From contig CAYMLL010000220.1 of NCBI GenBank assembly GCA_964390645.1, positions 1 to 13,388 of the forward strand: a DNA stretch of 13,388 nt, read 5' to 3'. Below are positions 8,060-13,388 of this stretch, one piece after another. Position numbers and translations under genes: made by a program. Position 1 is the first letter of the stretch. Each line of letters begins with the position of its first letter. Source of the stretch: CAYMLL01 sp964390645 (GTDB lineage Bacteria > Planctomycetota > UBA8108). Below the pieces are notes generated by a model, which saw nothing but the letters and a program-made list of their open reading frames with translations, was not told where the DNA came from and did no database searches.

Positions 8060-9982
8060 TCAGTAGTAGTAGTACATCATCCAGACGGCCACCGAGCAGA
8101 GCAGTCCCGCCCACAGTCGGTCGTCCCCGGCGAAGAGTCGGAGCGAACCGAGCTGGCTCGATCGGTCGTCTCGGACCTGGCGTGGGGAACGTACGACGGC
8201 CTGCAGGAACATCGCCAGGGTCCAAAGTGACCCGGCGATCGCGCAGGGCACCGGGCTCAGCCACCCGGAGCACATCGCGACGGCGAGCAGCCCGAAGAGG
8301 GCGAGCGAGGCGCCGATCCTGGCGCACAGCTTTCGGAGGGCACTTGCCGAATGCCCTCCGAGGCGGGTCCAGGTCAGCCGCCCGCGCTCCGGATCCACAG
8401 TGCCGCGGAGGCTGATCGCGACGTAGGTCGCCGTGCACAGCGCGATCACCGCGACGACGCGGTGGAAGAAGTTGAGCGACTCTCCGAACTGGGCACGCAC
8501 GGCCGGGATCGTCACCAGAGAACGATCGTAGACCAGCTCGACGAGTCCGGAGAACAGGACACCGGCGACGATGGTCACGAAGCCCGCGGTCGGGGTTCCC
8601 CGGCTCCAGAACATCCCCAGGAGGAAGACGACGAGCAGCCCCGGCGTCAGGTAGCCCTGGTAGTCGACGATCTGCAGAAAGAAGTTCTCCTTGGAGTTCG
8701 GGTCGATGACGAAGAGGCAGAGCAGCGTCGCGAGGACCACGAATGCCGCGATCGAGACGCGACCGACACGGATCATCTGTCGGTCCGTCGCCTGTGGGTT
8801 GATGTAGCGCCTGTACACATCGAACGTGACGATCGTCGCGGCGGAGTTCATCATCGAGTCGATCGAGGAGAGGATCGCTCCGATGATCCCGGCGGCGATG
8901 AGGCCGATGAGCCCGTATCCGAGCGGGACGAGCAGCCTCACCAGCTCGGCGAACACCGTGTCGGGAGCGATCGAGCGGTCGGGGAACTCCCCTGCCAGGT
9001 GATACGCGGCCGCCACGCCCGTTCCGATGGAGAAGAAGGGGATCAGGAGCTTCAGGAAGCCGGCCGAGATGATTCCCAGCCGGGCCTCGCGATCGCTGCG
9101 CGCTCCCAGCGCCCGCTGCACGATGAACTGGTTCGTCCCCCAGTAGAAGAAATGGAGCATCATCAAGCCGCTGAGGACGCCGGTCCACGGGAGCTTCGGA
9201 TGGTCGGAAGGCAGGTAGAGGTGCATCAGCTGCTCGTCGTCGGGTGCGGCCCGGTCCAGTCGCATCATCTCGCCCCAGCCGCCGATCTCGCCAAAGGTCA
9301 GGAAGGCGACGCCGAGGCCGGCGACGAGAAGGAGGGCGGACTGGATCACATCGGGCCAGACGACCGCCTTGAGGCCGCCGAGGATCGTGTAGCTCGCGGA
9401 GATCACGGCGAGCGCGACGACGAAGATCGCGTAGTACGTCGTGTTGACGTCCAGGCTCGTCGTCGAGCCGGCGGATGCGACGGCGCCGGTCGCCGGCCCG
9501 ACCTCGACGGCCTCGACCGCCTCGCCCCCGCGGAGGAGGCACGCGCACCGTGCGCCGATGTAGAGCGCGGGCACCATCTGGACGACCGCCATGATGATCA
9601 CCATGATCACCGCGTAGCAGAGGCGGCTGCGGTCGTCGTATCGTCGGCCGAGGTACTCCGAGAGCGTGTAGACGTTCAGCTTGCGGTAGACCGGAAGGAA
9701 CCCGTAGCAGAGGAGCATCAGCCCGGCGATCGCTCCCAGCTCGAAGTGGCTCTGCGCGAAGCCGAAGCTGAATCCGATGCCGACCATGCCGACCAGGTGG
9801 TTGGCGCTGACGTTGCTGCCGAAGATCGAGCCCGCGACACCCCACCAGGGAATCGACTTCCCGGCGAGGAAGTAGTCCTCGGAGGTCTCTTCCTTTCTTC
9901 CCGCCACGAACCCGACCGCCATCGCGGCGACCAGGAAGCCGAAGAAGGTCACCAGGTCGAAGGTCGTCAGCAGGTCTCCCAT
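8060..9982 (-). CDS. Sodium/solute symporter, SSS family, SGLT-like
   Basis: The 640-residue inner-membrane protein would import a small solute, probably a sugar or related compound, driven by sodium. It has about 14 hydrophobic segments. SSS signatures are clear: FGSNVSANHLVGMVG at 54-68 (TM1), GGLKAVVWPDVIQS at 202-215, YWGTNQFIVQRALGA at 280-294, and LSSIDSMMNSAAT at 371-383, where Ser372-Ser373 match the vSGLT sodium-site serines. The TM4-TM5 loop is enlarged by roughly 25-30 Gly/Ala/Glu-rich residues (about 150-180). The C-terminus is an extra TM ending in YYYY, encoded by four TAC codons. The start at 9982 is fixed by GGGAG 6 nt away; the frame runs 17 codons further up to a GTG without support. 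It lies between sulfatase genes, suggesting uptake of desulfated glycan products, but the substrate is not readable. Confidence 0.94.
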   Translation of the reverse strand: MGDLLTTFDLVTFFGFLVAAMAVGFVAGRKEETSEDYFLAGKSIPWWGVAGSIFGSNVSANHLVGMVGIGFSFGFAQSHFELGAIAGLMLLCYGFLPVYRKLNVYTLSEYLGRRYDDRSRLCYAVIMVIIMAVVQMVPALYIGARCACLLRGGEAVEAVEVGPATGAVASAGSTTSLDVNTTYYAIFVVALAVISASYTILGGLKAVVWPDVIQSALLLVAGLGVAFLTFGEIGGWGEMMRLDRAAPDDEQLMHLYLPSDHPKLPWTGVLSGLMMLHFFYWGTNQFIVQRALGARSDREARLGIISAGFLKLLIPFFSIGTGVAAAYHLAGEFPDRSIAPDTVFAELVRLLVPLGYGLIGLIAAGIIGAILSSIDSMMNSAATIVTFDVYRRYINPQATDRQMIRVGRVSIAAFVVLATLLCLFVIDPNSKENFFLQIVDYQGYLTPGLLVVFLLGMFWSRGTPTAGFVTIVAGVLFSGLVELVYDRSLVTIPAVRAQFGESLNFFHRVVAVIALCTATYVAISLRGTVDPERGRLTWTRLGGHSASALRKLCARIGASLALFGLLAVAMCSGWLSPVPCAIAGSLWTLAMFLQAVVRSPRQVRDDRSSQLGSLRLFAGDDRLWAGLLCSVAVWMMYYYY

Positions 9983-9988
9983 GGACTT

Positions 9989-9993
9989 CTCCC
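9989..9993 (-). promoter_or_regulatory. Ribosome binding site of the symporter, GGGAG
   Basis: GGGAG on the minus strand lies 6 nt before ATG 9982. It decides the start in favour of this codon over the GTG 17 codons upstream. Confidence 0.7.
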
Positions 9994-10016
9994 GTCGGGT
10001 TGCTCGAGTGCCGCAT

Positions 10017-10038
10017 CCCCGTGGTGGAGCCACCGGGG
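10017..10038 (-). repeat. GC-rich hairpin in the symporter leader
   Basis: CCCC-GTGG (10017-10024) pairs with CCAC (10030-10033) and GGGG (10035-10038), with a 5-nt loop and one bulged base at 10034. It starts 34 nt upstream of the symporter ATG. It could terminate the upstream sulfatase transcript or structure the symporter leader. Confidence 0.3.
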
Positions 10039-10317
10039 GGGGCGCTTCGGTCTCCTTCGCTCACCCGGTCATCGCACGCGCTCGACGAGGACGGCGTCGC
10101 TCGAAGGAACAAGGAGAACGTGAAGAAGGGGGCACGGTCCAGGAGAAACGAGAACGGGAAGCAGGAGCCGACGGTGGGGGCGGTGGACACGCAGGGCGCG
10201 CCGGCTCTGCTGCGGCTTCAGCGGCGGCTCGTGGAGGGTCTCGGCGGAGGTCGGAGCGGGCTCGACGTGGTCGGCATCGGGGTCGTCGTGATGACCGTTT
10301 CGCGAAGAGCCGGCACG

Positions 10318-11937
10318 TCAGGGCTCCTGCCGTCTGGGCGGCTTCCGGAGATCGCGCCTGGCGAGCTCGGCGAACTCGTCTCGCAGTCGCGTCCACGTCC
10401 GCCTCAGCTCGGCGGCCTTCTCCGGCTTTTCCGTGGCGAGGTCCCGCGACTCGGCTCGATCTCGACCCAGGTCGTGGAGCTCCCACGGTCCCTTTGCGCC
10501 GGCCGCGACGAGCTTCCAGTCGCCGACGCGGATCGCCCGATTGCCTTCGTGCGACCACCAGAGCGCGCCCGGTCGCACGCCCGTGTCCTTCCCGAATGCC
10601 GGCACGAGGCTTCGACCCGGCGGCGTCGGCACGGGCCGGCCCCTCCATTCGCGCGGTGCTCGAGCACCGGCCAGCTCGAGGACTGTCGGAACGAGGTCGA
10701 TGACATGCCCGACGCTGCGCCGGAGCTCGCCTCGCGCGGTGATACCTCGCGGCCAGCTGACGATGAGCGGTGTCGCGATGCCTCCTTCGTGCACCCACGT
10801 CTTGTGACGACGGAAGGGCGTGTTCGACACGGTCGACCAGCCCGGACCGAGGCAGAGGTAGGTCGCTGCCGAGCCGGGCGGAGCCGACGGATCGTGCCCG
10901 TCGTCGCGCACCATGATCTCCGCGCTCGCACCGTTGTCCGACAGGAAGAAGATCACCGTGTCGTCGAGGGCGCCCATCGAGCGGAGCTGGTCGACGACGC
11001 GTCCGACTCCACGATCGAGGCGGTCGATCATGGCCGCGTGGATCGCCATCTTCGTCGCCTGAAACTCGCGCTGCTCCCCGGTCAGCTCGCTCCAGGGCAG
11101 CGGACGGTTCACCTCGCCCGTGCCGAGCGTCTGGAGCGCCTTGGGGAAGTGGTACGGTGGTCCGACGTCCCTCTCGACCGCGGACAGAGCGCCACGCGCG
11201 ATGCCGGCCTTCTCCTGGCGTTTCCGTCGTGCGCGGCGCGTCTCGTCCCAGCCCTTCCGATAGCGCTCCCGGTAACGGGCGATGTCCTCGGGGAGAGCGT
11301 GAAGCGGAAAGTGTGGCGCGGTGAACGCGAGGTAGTGAAAGAACGGTCGATCAGCATGCTTCGCGGCGTGGCTCTTCAGGCACCGCAGGGCGTGATCGAC
11401 GATCGCGTCGGTCGCGTAGTAGCCGCTGTCCGGCGCGACGGGCGGCAGCTTCTTGTCGTCCTCCCGGTGCACCCGTGGGTTGAAGAAGCGCCCCTGGTCT
11501 CGCAGGTAGTAGGACCGATCGAAGCCGCTCGCGAGCGGCATGCCGTCGATGTGCCACTTCCCGGAGTGATACGATCGGTAGCCGCTCGATTTCAGCAGCG
11601 CCGGGAGCAGGGGTGCCCAGGCCGGACGCTTTCCCCGCCCACCGCTCGGCACGCCTTCGACCCGGTCGCGCCGCACCTGCTGCGCGTAGTAGCCGGTGAG
11701 AGTCGCTGCGCGTGTCGGCCAGCATCGCGCGGTGTTGTAGAACCGCGTGAATCGTAGACCGCGCGCCGCCAGCTCGTCGAGGTGCGGTGTGGCGATCTCG
11801 CCGCCGTAGCAGCCGACGTCGGAGTAGCCGAGATCGTCCGCCAGGATCAGCAGCACGTTCGGCGTTCTCGGCGAGGCGATCGTGTCCGCGCCGACGAGAC
11901 AGAGAGCGGCGAACACGAGGCAAGGTCTCGGGATCAC
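10318..11937 (-). CDS. Exported sulfatase, arylsulfatase family, complete
   Basis: The 539-residue enzyme would cleave sulfate esters outside the cytoplasm. Residues 1-22 form a signal peptide, probably cut near TIAS-P. Landmarks follow in order: metal-binding DD at 34-35, active site CWPTR at 72-76 plus TLTG at 79-82 (Cys72 becomes formylglycine; Thr replaces the usual Ser, as in many planctomycete sulfatases by my recollection), GKWH at 126-129, TAPH with His209, metal-binding SDNG at 333-336, and Lys379 before the VHEGGIATP segment. A very basic stretch (RRARRKRQEK, 234-243) sits in a loop and may contact anionic glycan. The start is GTG 11937, strongly supported by GGAGG at 11946-11950. 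It differs from the left-edge sulfatase in active-site motif and spacing, so it is not a recent duplicate. The next gene downstream is the symporter, 335 bp away. Confidence 0.95.
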   Translation of the reverse strand: MIPRPCLVFAALCLVGADTIASPRTPNVLLILADDLGYSDVGCYGGEIATPHLDELAARGLRFTRFYNTARCWPTRAATLTGYYAQQVRRDRVEGVPSGGRGKRPAWAPLLPALLKSSGYRSYHSGKWHIDGMPLASGFDRSYYLRDQGRFFNPRVHREDDKKLPPVAPDSGYYATDAIVDHALRCLKSHAAKHADRPFFHYLAFTAPHFPLHALPEDIARYRERYRKGWDETRRARRKRQEKAGIARGALSAVERDVGPPYHFPKALQTLGTGEVNRPLPWSELTGEQREFQATKMAIHAAMIDRLDRGVGRVVDQLRSMGALDDTVIFFLSDNGASAEIMVRDDGHDPSAPPGSAATYLCLGPGWSTVSNTPFRRHKTWVHEGGIATPLIVSWPRGITARGELRRSVGHVIDLVPTVLELAGARAPREWRGRPVPTPPGRSLVPAFGKDTGVRPGALWWSHEGNRAIRVGDWKLVAAGAKGPWELHDLGRDRAESRDLATEKPEKAAELRRTWTRLRDEFAELARRDLRKPPRRQEP

Positions 11938-11945
11938 GGGAGCGT

Positions 11946-11950
11946 CCTCC
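11946..11950 (-). promoter_or_regulatory. Ribosome binding site of the complete sulfatase, GGAGG
   Basis: A perfect GGAGG lies 8 nt before the GTG at 11937. It is what makes the GTG the convincing start, and the signal peptide begins exactly there. Confidence 0.75.
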
Positions 11951-12129
11951 AGGTCGGGAGCATCGGTTGTACCCGTTGCCGATGCGGATGACGAGCCCGA
12001 ACGCCCTCGCGCCCGGCTATCGCTCTTCGCTTCCGTGGCCGCCGTCGCGCGCCGTGCTCCACCTTCGGCAGGTGCTTCCGAGTGCCGTCGAGCGTGTCAC
12101 CGGCGACTCTCGTCCAGGGCTCCTGCGTT

Positions 12130-12157
12130 CCGGCTCCGGGAAGCCGGGTCGTGACCC
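12130..12157. promoter_or_regulatory. Paired inverted repeats in the divergent region
   Basis: CCGGCT (12130-12135) pairs with AGCCGG (12142-12147) around a 6-nt loop. It is directly abutted by the dyad GGGTC-GT-GACCC (12146-12157). Two dyads in 28 bp midway between divergent genes could be a shared operator, but there is no known consensus to match. Confidence 0.25.
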
Positions 12158-12361
12158 TGCTTGTGCTCGAGGAAGCCCGCGGGTTACTCTGGATCCGCTG
12201 ATCTGTCGTGCAGCCCGGGGCGCGAACCGGATATTCGTCGCCGTTGAACACGGCCATCCGATGCGAGAGAGCCGCGGGCCGGATCTTGCGGCTCTGCGGC
12301 GGCGTCGGTCGTCGCCGACGCTGTCCGGGTCGCGACGGCAGCTTCGGAAGAGCATCTCGTC

Positions 12362-13333
12362 ATGAAGACGTCCGTTCTGGACTCCCGCCCGGCGGCCCCG
12401 ACGGCACTGGCAGCCTTCTCGGTGCTGGTGGGGCTGTCGCTGGCCGTCGGGCTTCCTTCGCGCGGTCGTGCCGACGGTCCTGCTCCGGACCCGGAGGCGG
12501 CGGCGCTGGCGGCGATCGAGAAGCTCGGCGGATCGGTGCGCTCCGTCTCACGCGGCAGCGACGACCGGGAGGTCGAGTTTCATCTCGGTGGTCGCGGCTT
12601 GACGGACGCCGGGCTCGTCCACGTCGCCGCGTTGAAGAACGTCGCCTCGCTGAATCTGAGAGACACCCGGATCAGCAGTGCGGGACTCAGGCACTTGAAG
12701 GGGCTCACGAAGCTGCGCTGGCTCCACCTCGAGCGTACCGCGATCGGTGACGACGGAGTCGAGAATCTCGCGGGTCTGGTGCACCTCGAGTACCTGAATC
12801 TCTACGCCACGAAGATCACCGACAAGTCGCTCGATCACCTCAAGGGTCTCGGGAAGCTCCGGCGGCTCTACGTGTGGCAGACCGGTGTGACCGACGCGGG
12901 GGCGGAGAGGCTCTGCGAGCAGCTGCCCGGGTTGACCATCGTGCAGGGAGTCGACCTGAGCAAGCTGCCGATCTACTCTCTGAAGCCGCCCGAGCCCCCC
13001 AGGCCGACGGAGACCTTGAAGTGGGTTCCGGTAGACGACGCGACCGAAGTGCCCTCGAGATCGCTGAACGGACTCAACACTCAGGTGTACTTCGAGAACA
13101 AGTCGGGGCGACGCGTGAAGCTGTACTGGGTCAGCTACGGCGGCGAGCTGAAGCTCTACGCGGAGCTCGCCCCGGGGACGACCCGGCAGCAGAACACCTA
13201 CTCGCGGAACACGTGGCTGATCGCCGACGGGAACGACAAGCCGCTCGGGTACTTCACCGTCGGGGTCGAGGTGTCCCTCGCGGTGATTCCGGAGACGGCG
13301 GCAGCTCCGGAAAAGAAGCAGCCCCGAGGATGA
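12362..13333 (+). CDS. Exported leucine-rich repeat protein with C-terminal VHL beta-like domain
   Basis: The 323-residue protein starts with a signal peptide: Lys2 and Arg9, a hydrophobic core at 13-31, and likely cleavage after GRA near 37. About five 24-residue leucine-rich repeats follow (71-95, 95-118, 119-142, 143-166, 167-190), with pattern L-x-x-L-x-L-x-x-T-x-I-T-D-x-x-L-x-x-L. A Pro-rich linker spans 207-215. Residues 231-298 resemble the beta domain of von Hippel-Lindau protein: QVYFENKSGRRVKLYW, then ELAPGT, then TWLIADG match the human order and spacing. Trp256, Tyr266 and Trp285 fall on human Trp88, Tyr98 and Trp117. The VHL alpha domain, which binds elongin, is absent; only about 25 residues follow. 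LRRs usually bind protein or glycan partners; no enzymatic motif is seen, so a binding or scaffold role outside the cytoplasm is likely. GGAAGAG at 12346-12352 supports the ATG. Confidence 0.9.
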   Translation: MKTSVLDSRPAAPTALAAFSVLVGLSLAVGLPSRGRADGPAPDPEAAALAAIEKLGGSVRSVSRGSDDREVEFHLGGRGLTDAGLVHVAALKNVASLNLRDTRISSAGLRHLKGLTKLRWLHLERTAIGDDGVENLAGLVHLEYLNLYATKITDKSLDHLKGLGKLRRLYVWQTGVTDAGAERLCEQLPGLTIVQGVDLSKLPIYSLKPPEPPRPTETLKWVPVDDATEVPSRSLNGLNTQVYFENKSGRRVKLYWVSYGGELKLYAELAPGTTRQQNTYSRNTWLIADGNDKPLGYFTVGVEVSLAVIPETAAAPEKKQPRG

Positions 13334-13388
13334 GTCGTGACGCCTTTCGACGCTCTGACGAGGCCGCCCCCCCCGCCCCCCGCGGCGC
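13330..13388 (+). CDS. Possible start of a further gene, overlapping the LRR stop as ATGA
   Basis: An ATG at 13330 overlaps the LRR-VHL stop codon (ATGA) and is preceded directly by CCGAGG. The frame stays open for 19 codons to the window end and begins MSRDAFRRSDEAA. ATGA overlaps usually mean translational coupling, so this could be an operon partner of the LRR-VHL gene. A competing GTG frame from 13337 is also open. The stretch is short and ends in a C-rich tract, so coding status is unproven and the product cannot be named. Confidence 0.3.
   Translation, partial: MSRDAFRRSDEAAPPAPRG
13367..13381 (+). repeat. C-rich homopolymer tract (C8-G-C6) at the window end
   Basis: Eight C, one G and six C occur 7 bp before the end of the sequence. 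Such tracts are prone to sequencing and assembly errors, and one this close to the edge may explain why the sequence stops. Confidence 0.8.

Larger units (their letters stand above)
9983..10317. other. Non-coding gap between sulfatase and symporter genes
   Basis: This 335-bp stretch lacks a credible gene. It includes the symporter ribosome binding site, a GC-rich hairpin (10017-10038), a run of eight G (10035-10042) and a small stem CGACG/CGTCG around 10082-10098. On the minus strand, 10115-10155 is pyrimidine-rich. The symporter may have its own promoter here, but I see no clear consensus. Confidence 0.5.
11938..12361. other. Divergent intergenic region between sulfatase and LRR-VHL gene
   Basis: This 424-bp stretch should hold promoters for both divergent genes. 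I see no credible gene and no confident -35/-10 pair. A hairpin (12130-12147) and an adjoining dyad (12146-12157) sit near its centre. Ribosome binding sites lie at either end: GGAGG on the minus strand at 11946-11950 and GGAAGAG on the plus strand at 12346-12352. Confidence 0.5.

Noticed and set aside
9983..10033. Longer N-terminus of the symporter from a GTG at 10033
   Set aside because: It has no ribosome binding site I can see, whereas ATG 9982 has GGGAG at ideal spacing and begins a typical SSS N-terminus.
10035..10042. The run of eight G upstream of the symporter as a phase-variable promoter element
   Set aside because: It is a single short homopolymer in a GC-rich leader with no promoter consensus at the right distance. 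Chance is the simpler explanation.
8351..10123. A 590-codon open frame on the plus strand opposite the symporter, and similar long frames opposite the sulfatases and pump genes
   Set aside because: The translations are rich in Arg, Asp, Glu, Gly and Val with no domain pattern, and they lie exactly over well-supported genes on the other strand. This is the usual by-product of high-GC codon use.
12362..13333. The VHL-like domain as eukaryotic contamination
   Set aside because: The gene has a bacterial ribosome binding site, a bacterial signal peptide, planctomycete-style LRRs, no introns, and base composition like its neighbours.
1..13388. CRISPR arrays, tRNA or rRNA genes, insertion sequences or transposases
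   Set aside because: I read both strands for regularly spaced repeats, tRNA-like cloverleaf ends and transposase motifs and found none. All coding space is taken by the genes listed.

Overview
The window is GC-rich, densely coded DNA that most likely comes from a planctomycete (Planctomycetota) or a close relative. The pointers are two exported formylglycine-type sulfatases, an SGLT-like sodium/solute symporter and an exported leucine-rich repeat protein with 24-residue repeats of the kind common in that phylum. This assignment is inferred from gene content, since there is no rRNA or tRNA here. The sequence stops just after a C-rich tract, so the right edge may be a contig end.

Layout, left to right. 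(1) Positions 1-1045, minus: the N-terminal 348 residues of a sulfatase whose C-terminus lies outside the window. (2) Positions 1046-1320: a short gap with a strong hairpin and a 12-bp palindrome. (3) Positions 1321-7608, minus: a four-gene unit transcribed as ion channel, outer-membrane efflux lipoprotein, periplasmic adaptor lipoprotein, RND permease. Gaps are 18, 3 and 3 nt, so this looks like one operon for a complete tripartite efflux pump headed by a potassium-channel-like protein. (4) Positions 7609-8059: non-coding, with hairpins. (5) Positions 8060-9982, minus: an SSS-family symporter. (6) Positions 9983-10317: non-coding. (7) Positions 10318-11937, minus: a second, complete sulfatase. 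(8) Positions 11938-12361: divergent intergenic region. (9) Positions 12362-13333, plus: an exported LRR protein with a C-terminal domain that reads as a von Hippel-Lindau (VHL) beta domain. (10) From 13330: a possible further reading frame overlapping the LRR stop as ATGA, cut by the window end.

The sulfatases and symporter fit scavenging of sulfated polysaccharides or glycans: desulfation outside the cytoplasm, then sodium-driven uptake of a small solute. The pump operon is a separate export unit. The most unusual item is the LRR-VHL protein. Its VHL-like segment aligns to human VHL without gaps over the hydroxyproline-binding region and keeps three of the five pocket residues, with one conservative change (Ser to Thr) and one other change (His to Asn). 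It carries an export signal and has no elongin-binding alpha domain, so any role must differ from that of the eukaryotic ubiquitin ligase.
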